DNA of 24,864 nucleotides, taken from the NCBI GenBank assembly GCA_015486475.1, contig WFRO01000119.1, forward strand, positions 1 through 24,864. Reading direction: 5' to 3'. Positions 7,689 to 15,514 of the stretch are shown here, piece by piece. The DNA comes from Bacteroidales bacterium. GTDB taxonomy: Bacteria; Bacteroidota; Bacteroidia; Bacteroidales; VadinHA17. Below the pieces are notes generated by a model. The model was not told the DNA's origin, did no database searches, and worked only from the letters and a program-made list of their open reading frames with translations. Every line of letters starts with the position of its first letter. The stretch's first letter is position 1. A program made the position numbers and the translations under genes.

Positions 7689-8273
7689 ATGAGTAAAAAA
7701 TGGAGACTGGCAGTGTTTGCCTCAGGTTCCGGCACCAACGCTCAGAACCTTATTGAACATTTTAACAAAACGTTCGATAAAGAGGTGGTCCTGGTATTGT
7801 CCAACAATCCGGAGGCGTATGTTCTGGAGCGGGCAGCCCGTTTGGGTGTGCCGGCAAGGGTATTTTCCCGGGAGGACCTGAAAACGGGGAGAGTGCTCCG
7901 CATCCTGCAGGAAAATGCTGTGGATTTTGTGGTGCTGGCGGGATTTCTCTGGCTTATTCCTGCAGAGATCACAGCGGCTTACCGGAACCGGATCGTCAAC
8001 ATACACCCGGCCCTGTTACCGAAATACGGCGGGAAGGGGATGTACGGGCTGCACGTACATGCGGCGGTGCTGGAGAACGGGGAAGAAGAATCGGGGATCA
8101 CCATCCATTACGTCAATGAAAAATATGACAGCGGGGACATTATTTTTCAGGCGCGCTGTCCGGTAAAGCCTGATGACACCCCTGAGCGCTTGCAGGAGAG
8201 GGTACACCGGCTGGAGTATGAGCACTTCCCGAAAGTAGTGGAGATGCTGCTTGACAGGGCTGAAGAAAAGTAG
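7689..8273 (+). CDS. purN: Phosphoribosylglycinamide formyltransferase (GAR transformylase)
   Basis: A 194-residue enzyme that transfers the formyl group of 10-formyl-THF to glycinamide ribonucleotide, the third step of purine synthesis. The phosphate-binding loop ASGSGTNAQN is at 11-20, and the catalytic residues equivalent to E. coli N106, H108 and D144 are N104, H106 (NIHPALLPKYGGKGMYG) and D147 (YDSGDIIF). It is transcribed divergently from acpP across 160 bp and is convergent with leuS, with 13 bp between the stop codons and no terminator hairpin seen there. Confidence 0.96.
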   Translation: MSKKWRLAVFASGSGTNAQNLIEHFNKTFDKEVVLVLSNNPEAYVLERAARLGVPARVFSREDLKTGRVLRILQENAVDFVVLAGFLWLIPAEITAAYRNRIVNIHPALLPKYGGKGMYGLHVHAAVLENGEEESGITIHYVNEKYDSGDIIFQARCPVKPDDTPERLQERVHRLEYEHFPKVVEMLLDRAEEK

Positions 8274-8286
8274 CGGCCGTACGGTG

Positions 8287-11200
8287 CTATTTCACCACCA
8301 CGTTGATGATGCGTTTCGGTACGAAGATCACCTTCTTCACCGCTTTACCTTCGATCCATTTCTGAGCCTGCGGTGCCTGCAGGACGGCTTTTTCAGCTTC
8401 CCCGGCAGAAATATCCACCGGAAGGACTAATTTGAACCGCATTTTGCCGTTGAAAGACACCGGGTATTCGAACGTATCTTCAGCCAGGTATTTTTCGTCG
8501 TGATCAGGCAGGGGAGCGAAAGAGATACTGGGCCGGTGTCCCAGGTTCTCCCAGAGCTCTTCTGCCATCAGGGGCGCCAGGGGAGAGATCAGGATCAACA
8601 GTGGCTCCAGGACCTCGCGTTTGTGACATTTCAGCGAGGAGAGATCGTTGGTACATATCATAAAGGAGCTGACGGCCGTATGGAAGGAGAGCCGTTCGTA
8701 GTCCTCTCTCACTTTTTTGATGGTCTTATGCAGGATCTTCAGTTCTTCGTCGGTCGCTTTTTCTTCGGTGACGACCATCCGGTTGTCCTGATCATGGAAC
8801 AGCCGCCAGAATTTTTTTGTGAAACGGGAGATCCCCTCTATGCCATTGGTGTCCCAGGGTTTGGATTGCTCGATAGGGCCCAGGAACATTTCATACATCC
8901 TGAGGACATCGGCGCCGTATCTCTCGACCAGCTCATCCGGCGTCTGCACATTGTGTTTTGACTTGGACATCTTTTCTATCTCCCATCCGCAGATGTACTT
9001 TCCGTCTTCTTCAAGGATGAATTCCGCATTTTCAAATTCGGGGCGCCATTTACGGAATGCTTCAATGTCCAGCTCGTCGTTGTGGACCATATTGATGTCC
9101 ACATGCAGCGGGGTGGACCACTGTTCCCGGTCTTTGATATTTTTGGATACGAACAAAGGGTTCAATGTCCGGATCTTATGATCATCAAAGAATACATGTC
9201 CGGGAGCCGTATCTTCGATCGCCTGATGTATCTCTTCCACGATATCTTCGGTCATGTAGATGATGTCATGAATGGGCAGGAGGAGAAGGCGGTTGCCGGT
9301 ATGCCGGATATAATCTTTGTAATAGCTCTCCAGCTTTTCCAGTTTCTCCTGGCTCTTTATCTCAATGATCAGCCGGGAGGGAGTATGATAAAAGTCGAAT
9401 TTCCGGTTCCCGTCGCGATAGTTGCGGATCACATGTTCGGCTTCCCCTTCATCCCGTATCATTTGCCAGAGAAGATATTCTGCATATTTCTCGAGGTTGA
9501 CACGGTATACAAAGCTGGAACGGCCAAGGATCTTCCCCTGGTTGACCAGTTTTTTAAAAGGCTCTTCCATCACCGATAGGCCCAGGTCATAGAGGAACTT
9601 ATTCCAGAACCGGGAATAGATAAGATGTCCGGTGGCGTGTTCGTCGCCACCGACATACAGGTCGACGTTCTGCCAGTAGCTGACCGCCTCGTTAGAGAAG
9701 TACTCCTCCTCATTGTGCGGGTCCATATACCGAAGGTAATATCCGCTGGATCCTGCAAAGCCTGGCATGGTATTGGTCTCAAGGGGATATCCTTCGGGCG
9801 TTGACCAGTTTTTGGCCCGGGCCAACGGCGGCTCGCCTTTCTCGGTGGGGAGGTATTTGTCCACCTCGGGCAACTCGAGGGGCAGCTGGTCTTCGTCGAG
9901 GGTATAAGGGATGCCGTCTTTGTAATAGACCGGGAAAGGTTCACCCCAATACCGCTGGCGGCTGAAAATGGCATCGCGCAGACGGAAATTGACCTTGCCG
10001 TAACCTCTGTTTTGCCTTTTCAGATGGTCGATGATGGCGGGGATCGCCTCCTGTACCGTCATTCCGTTCAGGATGCCGGAATTGATAAGCCAACCTTCTT
10101 TTGAGTCATAGGAGTCTTCCCAGGTGGCGGGATCTTCTTCTTTATCTTTTTCGCGGGTGACGACCTGGATCACGGGCAGATTAAAATGCCGGGCAAAGGC
10201 AAAGTCACGCGTGTCGTGGGCCGGCACGGCCATGATGGCTCCTGTCCCGTATCCGGCCAGGACATATTCGGCCACCCAGATGGGGATCTTTTCATTGTTA
10301 ACAGGGTTGATGGCATAAGCCCCGGTGAAGACGCCGGTGATCTTTTTCACGTCAGCGATACGGTCGCGCTCAGAACGGTTGACAGCTGTTTTTATGTACT
10401 CTTCCACTTCCTCCCTGTGTTCAGGAGTAGTGATCCCGCGGATGACCGGGTGCTCGGGAGCCAATACCATGAAGGTGGCCCCGAAGAGCGTATCGGGACG
10501 GGTAGTGAAGATCTCGAGCTGCTCCTTATGGCCGTCGATATCGAAGAAAACGACCGCTCCTTCAGACCGTCCGATCCAGTTCCGTTGTACTTCTTTGATC
10601 GACTCGCTCCAGTCGATGGTATCCAGTCCGTCCAGCAGGCGCTGGGCGTAGGCGGTGATGCGCAGGAACCATTGCTTCATTTTCTTGCGTTCGACAGGAT
10701 GACCTCCCCGTTCGGAAAAGCCGTCTTTCACCTCATCGTTGGCCAGCACTGTTCCCAGGGCCGGGCACCAGTTGACCCATGTGTCAGAGAGATAGGCCAG
10801 CCGGTAATTCATCAGGATCTCCTGCTGTTCTTTCTCAGAGAAATTTTTCCATTCTTCGGCGGTGAAGGTCTTCACGTCCGGGCAGGCGGCATTTACATGG
10901 ACATTCCCCTCTTTTTCAAAGATACCGATCAGCTCATCAATGGGCCGGGCCTTACATTTGTCGTAATTGTACCATGATCTGTACAGCTGAATGAAGGTCC
11001 ATTGCGTCCATTTGTAATAGGCAGGATCGGCGGTGACCACCTCCCGGTCCCAGTCGAAGGAGAAACCCAGCTTACCCAGCTGTTCACGGTATTTCCGGAT
11101 ATTCTTTTCAGTGGTCACGGCGGGGTGGGTGCCGGTTTGTATGGCATATTGTTCTGCGGGCAGGCCGAAGGCATCAAAGCCCATGGGGTGCAAAACGTTA

Positions 11201-11409
11201 TAGCCTTTCAGGCGCATGTAGCGGGCGTAAATGTCCGAAGCGAAATAGCCCAGCGGATGACCTACATGCAGGCCGGCCCCGGAAGGATATGGGAACATGT
11301 CGAGCACATAATATTTGGGCTTTGACGGGTCTTCCACCGTCCTGAAAGTTTTGTTCTTTTCCCAGTAGGAAAGCCACTTTTTTTCTACCTCTCTGAAATT
11401 GTACTCCAT
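8287..11409 (-). CDS. leuS: Leucyl-tRNA synthetase with an inserted DUF559-like nuclease domain
   Basis: A class I synthetase charging tRNA-Leu. HIGH is HVGH at 48-51 and KMSKS is at 813-817. The CP1 editing domain, the short Bacteroidota insert near 150-210 and the C-terminal anticodon-binding region are present and look intact. The protein has 1040 residues, while Bacteroidota LeuRS is normally about 930-945. The excess maps to one place: between FVYR (ending R636) and FVSKN (starting F753) there are about 113 additional residues, where relatives, as I recall them, have a linker of under ten. That insert resembles a DUF559/Vsr-type PD-(D/E)xK domain. The flanks rejoin the normal LeuRS sequence (TPLHVDINMVHND) without a frameshift, so the enzyme is probably functional. 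Confidence 0.95.
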   Translation of the reverse strand: MEYNFREVEKKWLSYWEKNKTFRTVEDPSKPKYYVLDMFPYPSGAGLHVGHPLGYFASDIYARYMRLKGYNVLHPMGFDAFGLPAEQYAIQTGTHPAVTTEKNIRKYREQLGKLGFSFDWDREVVTADPAYYKWTQWTFIQLYRSWYNYDKCKARPIDELIGIFEKEGNVHVNAACPDVKTFTAEEWKNFSEKEQQEILMNYRLAYLSDTWVNWCPALGTVLANDEVKDGFSERGGHPVERKKMKQWFLRITAYAQRLLDGLDTIDWSESIKEVQRNWIGRSEGAVVFFDIDGHKEQLEIFTTRPDTLFGATFMVLAPEHPVIRGITTPEHREEVEEYIKTAVNRSERDRIADVKKITGVFTGAYAINPVNNEKIPIWVAEYVLAGYGTGAIMAVPAHDTRDFAFARHFNLPVIQVVTREKDKEEDPATWEDSYDSKEGWLINSGILNGMTVQEAIPAIIDHLKRQNRGYGKVNFRLRDAIFSRQRYWGEPFPVYYKDGIPYTLDEDQLPLELPEVDKYLPTEKGEPPLARAKNWSTPEGYPLETNTMPGFAGSSGYYLRYMDPHNEEEYFSNEAVSYWQNVDLYVGGDEHATGHLIYSRFWNKFLYDLGLSVMEEPFKKLVNQGKILGRSSFVYRVNLEKYAEYLLWQMIRDEGEAEHVIRNYRDGNRKFDFYHTPSRLIIEIKSQEKLEKLESYYKDYIRHTGNRLLLLPIHDIIYMTEDIVEEIHQAIEDTAPGHVFFDDHKIRTLNPLFVSKNIKDREQWSTPLHVDINMVHNDELDIEAFRKWRPEFENAEFILEEDGKYICGWEIEKMSKSKHNVQTPDELVERYGADVLRMYEMFLGPIEQSKPWDTNGIEGISRFTKKFWRLFHDQDNRMVVTEEKATDEELKILHKTIKKVREDYERLSFHTAVSSFMICTNDLSSLKCHKREVLEPLLILISPLAPLMAEELWENLGHRPSISFAPLPDHDEKYLAEDTFEYPVSFNGKMRFKLVLPVDISAGEAEKAVLQAPQAQKWIEGKAVKKVIFVPKRIINVVVK
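9160..9498 (-). other. In-frame DUF559/Vsr-like PD-(D/E)xK domain inside LeuRS (residues 638-750)
   Basis: The insert opens with an amphipathic helix carrying A-E-x-x-L-W (A643, E644, W648), continues with F-D-F-Y (D672), a hydrophobic strand I-I-E-I-K (E683, K685), then K-D-Y-I-R-H-T-G-N-R-L-L-L-L and D-I-V-E-E-I-H-Q-A-I. This order (AExxLW helix, DFY, IExK, DxxRxxxxxG, V-L strand, V-x-x-I helix) is the layout of DUF559 and Vsr-like proteins, with the D-x10-E-x-K metal-binding core retained. There is no Cys/Ser at the N-terminal border and no HN-Cys/Ser/Thr at the C-terminal one, so it is not an intein. It sits between the catalytic domain and the KMSKS loop, where E. coli LeuRS has its leucine-specific domain. 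Confidence 0.75.
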
Positions 11410-11462
11410 ATCCGAAAAATTATTTCAAGGTGCGAAAATAGGAAAAGTTCGGCAATTATTAT

Positions 11463-11470
11463 TAAATTTG
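11463..11470 (+). promoter_or_regulatory. -7 box for tRNA-Arg
   Basis: TAAATTTG fits TAnnTTTG and ends 58 bp before the mature tRNA 5' end, leaving a leader of about 50 nt to be removed by RNase P. No -33 TTTG is visible. A weaker minus-strand TATTTTCG at 11433-11440 could serve leuS. Confidence 0.5.
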
Positions 11471-11528
11471 CATCCGCTTTCGGCGATACTGTAACGGCAC
11501 AATGGCCGGGAGGTTGCGGAAGTGCGAG

Positions 11529-11602
11529 GGTCCCGTAGTTCAATTGGATAGAATGTCAGATTCCGGTTCTGAAGGTTGTGGGTTCGAGTCCCGCCGGGAT
11601 CA
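11529..11602 (+). tRNA. tRNA-Arg (anticodon CCG)
   Basis: A 74-nt cloverleaf. Acceptor GGTCCCG pairs with CGGGATC (one G-U), discriminator A. Anticodon stem TCAGA/TCTGA closes the loop TTCCGGT, giving CCG. T arm GTGGG-TTCGAGT-CCCGC. The 3' CCA is not encoded (CAC follows), so it needs CCA addition. It reads CGG codons. Confidence 0.95.
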
Positions 11603-11605
11603 CAG

Positions 11606-11636
11606 GGAGACAGCTAAGAGATAGTTGTCTCCTTTT
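11606..11636 (+). terminator. Intrinsic terminator of tRNA-Arg
   Basis: GGAGACA pairs with TGTCTCC (extended inward by G-T and C-G) around loop TAAGAGATA, followed by TTTT. It begins 4 nt after the tRNA. Confidence 0.8.
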
Positions 11637-11728
11637 GATTTATAAAGGGGTACAAAGATTGTGAGAAGCAAGGCGGGACGAGAAGCCTGTCCCGAGCCTG
11701 GTCGAGGGGAGTCCCGCCGGGATCACGA

Positions 11729-11760
11729 GGGGACAGTCAAATAATGGTTGTCTCCTTTTT
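11729..11760 (+). terminator. Second terminator copy in the tRNA-Arg repeat
   Basis: GGGGACA pairs with TGTCTCC through one G-T pair and is followed by TTTTT. It is the counterpart of 11606-11636 in the second repeat unit and may act as a back-up terminator. Confidence 0.6.
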
Positions 11761-11784
11761 GATTTATAATGGGGTGCAGAGAAA

Positions 11785-11815
11785 CAAAAAAGGCCTGCGG
11801 AGGCAGGCCTTTTTG
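11785..11815. terminator. Bidirectional terminator between tRNA-Arg and the exb operon
   Basis: AGGCCTGC, loop GGAG, GCAGGCCT: a perfect 8-bp stem with an A-run on the left and a T-run on the right, so it has a U-tract in both directions. It ends the exbB-exbD operon on the minus strand. Confidence 0.85.
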
Positions 11816-11836
11816 TTCGTTCAAAATGGATCCTTT

Positions 11837-12316
11837 TTATTTCAACTTTTTTGTTTTGAGTGAGGAATAGTTGATCTTCAATGCATTTGCGCGTCGCAGG
11901 GACTGCTTGACGTCTGTCACGACCCCCATTTTCGTATCTTTGTCGATCTTGAGAGAGACGGTCAGCTTGTTGCGGTCGGCTTCATTGAGCTGGTCTCTTT
12001 CCTGAGCGATAAAATCCTGGATATCTTTTACGGTCTTGAACTGATCATTAAGCTGTATCCTGGGTTCTGTTCCGAAATATTTCTGGTAGCGGGCAAGAGG
12101 TTTTCCGATATAGATATATGAAACCAAAGATTTCTTTTCCAGTTTTTTGGCTTCGGTAGCTTCCGGCACCTTGATGGTCACCATCAGGTCCACCTCCCTC
12201 ATCACGGTGGTCACCATGAAGAAGAACAGGAGCATGAAGATGATATCAGGCAGGGAGGCCGTGTTGATCTGGCCTACGTTTCTCTCCTCTTCGTTCGGGC
12301 GGAATCTTGATTTCAT
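11837..12316 (-). CDS. exbD: ExbD/TolR-family energy-transducing protein (second copy)
   Basis: A 159-residue protein: a short cytoplasmic N-terminus, one membrane helix at about 22-43 containing the conserved proton-path aspartate (D24 in SLPDIIFMLLFFF), then a periplasmic domain. With ExbB it forms a proton-driven motor that energises TonB-dependent outer-membrane transport. Its start follows the first exbD stop by 2 bp, so the two are probably translated together. Last gene of a four-gene operon, followed by a strong terminator. Confidence 0.92.
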   Translation of the reverse strand: MKSRFRPNEEERNVGQINTASLPDIIFMLLFFFMVTTVMREVDLMVTIKVPEATEAKKLEKKSLVSYIYIGKPLARYQKYFGTEPRIQLNDQFKTVKDIQDFIAQERDQLNEADRNKLTVSLKIDKDTKMGVVTDVKQSLRRANALKINYSSLKTKKLK

Positions 12317-12318
12317 GA

Positions 12319-12903
12319 TTATTTTCCTCCTCCAACATTTTTAGGTTCAGCTTCGGAGATCACTGCAGGATAGTATTTCTTGATTGCATTTTGCTGATCC
12401 TTATCCAGTTCGTCATATTTCTTTCCGAACTTGGATTCAGCCAGCTCGTTACGCAGTTCATCCTTGGCCGCGATCAATTCATTCTGTACCTTCAGGTAGG
12501 TACCGTAAGACGTCCCTCTGTCGTTCTGCAGGGAGATCACAGGGTTCTTCGTCACGAACACATGGCCGAAATAAGGAATATCCTTCCAGACTTTTTCCGG
12601 CAGATTATCCTTGTTATCGGGATTAGCAATAAATTCCTTGGCTGCAGCCCGCAGATTATGGATGTCCATGAATTTTCCTTGGACGAGCAGTTCGTTGTTT
12701 TTATTGATCAGGACGACGAATACGTTCCTTTCCTTGATCTTATCCTGTTTTTTCTGATCCTGGTTCTTTTCGGGCATGGGAGGGAGCATTCTCATCAGGC
12801 CCGTGTCCACATCCATAGTGGTGGTCACGAGGAAGAAGATCAGCAGGAGGAAAGCGATGTCAGCCATTGATCCCGCATTGATCGGTTGTAGCTTACGTGC
12901 CAT
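12319..12903 (-). CDS. exbD: ExbD/TolR-family energy-transducing protein (first copy)
   Basis: A 194-residue ExbD with D15 in the membrane helix (SMADIAFLLLIFFLVTTTMD, 12-31). Compared with the second copy it has a longer periplasmic part with a charged region (about 45-60) and a final helix rich in K, D and E (about 150-178). The paired, non-identical exbD genes are usual in Bacteroidota, suggesting a heteromeric peptidoglycan- or TonB-facing dimer. It begins 33 bp after the four-helix membrane gene. Confidence 0.92.
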   Translation of the reverse strand: MARKLQPINAGSMADIAFLLLIFFLVTTTMDVDTGLMRMLPPMPEKNQDQKKQDKIKERNVFVVLINKNNELLVQGKFMDIHNLRAAAKEFIANPDNKDNLPEKVWKDIPYFGHVFVTKNPVISLQNDRGTSYGTYLKVQNELIAAKDELRNELAESKFGKKYDELDKDQQNAIKKYYPAVISEAEPKNVGGGK

Positions 12904-12936
12904 GGTTCAAAATTGTAAATAACATTCAGTAGCTTT

Positions 12937-13395
12937 TTACTTAAAGATCCTGGAGATCTCGACATACAGTATGGCCAGGAAAGCGAGTCCGGCCAGTATG
13001 TAGGTAGCGATCAATCCGGTACCTACCCATTTCAGGGTGGAAGGATTATTGCCTGTGCCTTCATAACCGGGGATGCTCAGTATCTGGTCAGAGGCCAGCA
13101 CATAAGATATGCCTATCAGGATCGCGACCCCCACGAGCACGATCAATGATCTTTTGAGTCCGCCGGGGGATGTGAAGATATTCACCAGGGCAAAGACCAG
13201 GGTGATGACCACCGTCAGGGCAAAGAGGAAGTAGGCCCACCACAGCGCATAATTTGTGGCTACCGGCTCTGCCAGTGAGGTCCCTTCGGTGCCGGGTACA
13301 ACAGGCCCCATGTAGAACCACAGTATGACGATAATGGAAATACCCATGATCACCCACATGATGATCTTCAGCGTGGTTTTTAATGTTCCAGACAT
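12937..13395 (-). CDS. Four-helix membrane protein of the exb operon, function unknown
   Basis: A 152-residue protein with four predicted membrane helices (about 9-28, 50-72, 82-100, 124-147) and a loop of about 20 residues between the third and fourth. It has no motif I can name. It is wedged between exbB and the two exbD genes (9 bp after exbB), a position shared in Bacteroidota operons as I recall them, so it is likely an accessory subunit of the ExbB/ExbD motor. That role is an inference from context only. Confidence 0.8.
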   Translation of the reverse strand: MSGTLKTTLKIIMWVIMGISIIVILWFYMGPVVPGTEGTSLAEPVATNYALWWAYFLFALTVVITLVFALVNIFTSPGGLKRSLIVLVGVAILIGISYVLASDQILSIPGYEGTGNNPSTLKWVGTGLIATYILAGLAFLAILYVEISRIFK

Positions 13396-13404
13396 AATAA
13401 ACTC

Positions 13405-14238
13405 CTATTTATTTTTTTCGTTATACTTGACCAGTATGTCGATCAGGGAGATGGAAGCATCTTCCATCTGGACGGTGATACTGTCGATCTTCGAGAGGAT
13501 GTAGTTATAGAATATCTGGAGTATGATAGCTACGATCAGACCGGATACGGTGGTGATCAGAGCGACCTTGATACCGCCGGCGACCAGCTGTGCGGAGACC
13601 GTCCCTGCTACCTGGATCTTATCGAAAGCATCGATCATCCCGATGACCGTTCCCATAAATCCGAGCATCGGGGCGATGGCGATGAAGAGGGCGATCCAGG
13701 AGAGGTTTTTCTCCAGCAGGCCCATCTGTACGCTACCATAAGCGATCACGGATTTTTCGGCCATTTCTACCCCTTCGTGGGCCCGGTCGAGACCCTGATA
13801 GAAAATGCTCGCTACCGGTCCTCGTGTATTGCGGCAGACCTCCTTGGCTGCGTCAATACCCCCCGATTCCAGGGCATCTTCGATCTTTTGCAGGAGCTTG
13901 TCCGTGTTTGTTGTGGCCAGGTTCAGATAGATGATCCTTTCAATGGCCAGTGCCAGACCGAAGATCAGTGTCAGGAGGATCGATCCCATAAAACCGGCAC
14001 CTCCTTCGATGAACTTGGCCTTGATCTGTTTCAGCAGGACATTTCCTTGTTCACCACCCTGCTTTTGCTCGGGGGTGGCAGGTGTCGCTGCTGTCTGTGC
14101 AGCTGTGTCAACGGAGGCAGAGTCGTTCTGAACCGTAGTAGCTGTGTCGCTGTTGGTCTGATCCTGAGCAACAGCAAAACCGGACGCTCCGAATGTAAGC
14201 ATCCCGATTACCGCAACAAATGCAAATAGTTTTTTCAT
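13405..14238 (-). CDS. exbB: ExbB/TolQ-family proton channel protein with N-terminal signal segment
   Basis: A 277-residue MotA/TolQ/ExbB channel protein. An N-terminal signal-like segment (1-24) is followed by a low-complexity T/A/Q/D-rich linker (about 25-65). The core follows: TM1 about 84-105, a cytoplasmic helical region, TM2 about 180-203 with GFMGTVIGM (T197) and TM3 about 226-248 with ITTVSGL (T229/T230); these threonines correspond to the channel-lining threonines of E. coli ExbB. The N-terminal extension is usual in Bacteroidota homologues. First gene of the operon, lying 84 bp downstream of tRNA-Ser on the same strand; no clear promoter box of its own was found, so read-through from the tRNA is possible. 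Confidence 0.93.
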   Translation of the reverse strand: MKKLFAFVAVIGMLTFGASGFAVAQDQTNSDTATTVQNDSASVDTAAQTAATPATPEQKQGGEQGNVLLKQIKAKFIEGGAGFMGSILLTLIFGLALAIERIIYLNLATTNTDKLLQKIEDALESGGIDAAKEVCRNTRGPVASIFYQGLDRAHEGVEMAEKSVIAYGSVQMGLLEKNLSWIALFIAIAPMLGFMGTVIGMIDAFDKIQVAGTVSAQLVAGGIKVALITTVSGLIVAIILQIFYNYILSKIDSITVQMEDASISLIDILVKYNEKNK

Positions 14239-14321
14239 AATGAACGATTACTTTTGGTTAATAACGAAATCTTTGTTTTGCAAAGTATTAAAAATAATTT
14301 CAGAAATCCAATATTTTTTTG

Positions 14322-14414
14322 TGGCGGAGAGGAAGGGATTCGAACCCTTGGTACTGTTCCACACAGCACACACGCTTTCCAGGCGTGCACCTTCGACCAC
14401 TCGGTCACCTCTCC
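14322..14414 (-). tRNA. tRNA-Ser (anticodon GGA)
   Basis: Class II tRNA with a long variable arm. Acceptor GGAGAGG pairs with CCTCTCC, discriminator G, and the CCA end is encoded (14322-14324). Anticodon stem CACGC/GCGTG closes CTGGAAA, giving GGA. T arm AGGG-TTCGAAT-CCCT. It reads UCC and UCU codons. No well-matched terminator follows before exbB. Confidence 0.96.
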
Positions 14415-14470
14415 GTAAGCTGTCGTTTTTTATGAACATTTGGCTGCGCAAAATACAAAAAAAAGTTAAA

Positions 14471-15496
14471 TTATGAATGCATTTCTCCACAAATTGGCGT
14501 TTGCAGGAACATTTTTTTCTCTTCCGGCGAAGTATCTCTGCTGAGTGCCAGCATCATTTTGGTAAGTGCTGCTTCTTTGGTGAGGTCTCGTCCCCCGGTC
14601 ACGCCGGCTTCCTGGAGTTTTTTACCTGTCTCATATTGTTCCATGTCCACCATGCCGGCCGAACATTGTGATACGTTGAGGATGATCCCTCCCCGGTCGA
14701 TGAATTTTCTGAGCGGGTCCAGGAAAGCCCGGCGGGTAGGGCCATTGCCTGCTCCGTAGGTCTCGAGGATGATCCCTCCCAGGTCCGGCTGATCACATAT
14801 CAGCGCTGTCAGATAGTCCGGCAGGCCGGGAAAGACCTTCAGAAAGATAATGTTCGTGTTCAGCTCCCGCCGGAGCCGGAGAGATCGTTGCGGGTCATAT
14901 TTTAATATAGCAGCATGGTTATAATGAATATGTACACCTGTTTCGGCCAGCAGGGGATAATTCGGAGACTGGAAAGCATTGAACGTCTCGGCGCTGTATT
15001 TGGTGGTACGATTGCCGCGGAAGAGCTTATATTCAAAATAGACGGACACTTCCGGTACAATGGGATGCCCTTCTTCATTCAGGGCTGCGGCGATCTCCAG
15101 TGAAGAGATCAGGTTTTCCTTGCCGTCGGTGCGGAGGGTGCCGATGGGAAGCTGAGAACCGGTGAGGATCACCGGTTTGCTGAGGCCAGGTAGCATGAAA
15201 GAGAGGGCAGAGGCTGTGTAGGCCATGGTATCGGTACCATGCAGGATGACAAAGCCGTCGTAGTTGTGGTATTCTTTCATGATCATCTCTGCCAGGCTCA
15301 GCCACAAAGAGGGCTGTATCTCCGAAGAATCGATCACCGGCTCGAAGGTGCGGGTGTCGATGATGAGATCGAACTGGTGCAGCTCGGGGATCTGGTTCAG
15401 TAAATGGGAGAAGTCAAGAGGTCTCAGCAAGCCGGTAGAGAGGTCTCTCACCATGCCGATGGTGCCTCCCGTATAGATCATCAGTATCTTTCTCAT
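14471..15496 (-). CDS. ansA: Type I L-asparaginase
   Basis: A 341-residue cytoplasmic-type asparaginase hydrolysing L-Asn to L-Asp and ammonia. The catalytic elements are T12 in YTGGTIGM, T88/D89 in LHGTDTM and K165 in FRGNRTTKYSAETF, matching the E. coli AnsA layout. There is no signal peptide, which supports the type I form over the periplasmic type II. It begins 18 bp downstream of tatD and is likely co-transcribed with it. The ammonia-releasing reaction fits the nearby glutamate dehydrogenases, but they are not in the same operon. Confidence 0.94.
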   Translation of the reverse strand: MRKILMIYTGGTIGMVRDLSTGLLRPLDFSHLLNQIPELHQFDLIIDTRTFEPVIDSSEIQPSLWLSLAEMIMKEYHNYDGFVILHGTDTMAYTASALSFMLPGLSKPVILTGSQLPIGTLRTDGKENLISSLEIAAALNEEGHPIVPEVSVYFEYKLFRGNRTTKYSAETFNAFQSPNYPLLAETGVHIHYNHAAILKYDPQRSLRLRRELNTNIIFLKVFPGLPDYLTALICDQPDLGGIILETYGAGNGPTRRAFLDPLRKFIDRGGIILNVSQCSAGMVDMEQYETGKKLQEAGVTGGRDLTKEAALTKMMLALSRDTSPEEKKMFLQTPICGEMHS

Positions 15497-15514
15497 GAAA
15501 AGAGGGTTATTGGG

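Larger units (their letters stand above)
11587..11785 (+). repeat. Tandem duplication of the tRNA-Arg 3' end plus terminator
   Basis: The segment from the T arm through the acceptor 3' strand and terminator (11587-11658) recurs as a diverged copy at 11710-11780. The 17-nt word AGTCCCGCCGGGATCAC is identical in both, and both continue with a hairpin, a T-run and GATTTATAA-GGGGT. Copy two has a different loop and a G-T pair in the stem, so base pairing is kept while sequence drifts. Between them lies a hairpin CGGGAC...GTCCCG (11674-11694). Copy two has no 5' half, so it is not a functional tRNA gene. Confidence 0.8.

Noticed and set aside
9160..9498. Intein in leuS
   Set aside because: No Cys/Ser at the upstream junction, no HN followed by Cys/Ser/Thr at the downstream one, and at about 113 residues it is too short for a splicing domain.
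14240..14490. Short ORFs across the tRNA-Ser region on both strands
   Set aside because: They overlap a clear tRNA gene with an encoded CCA; the protein translations are meaningless.
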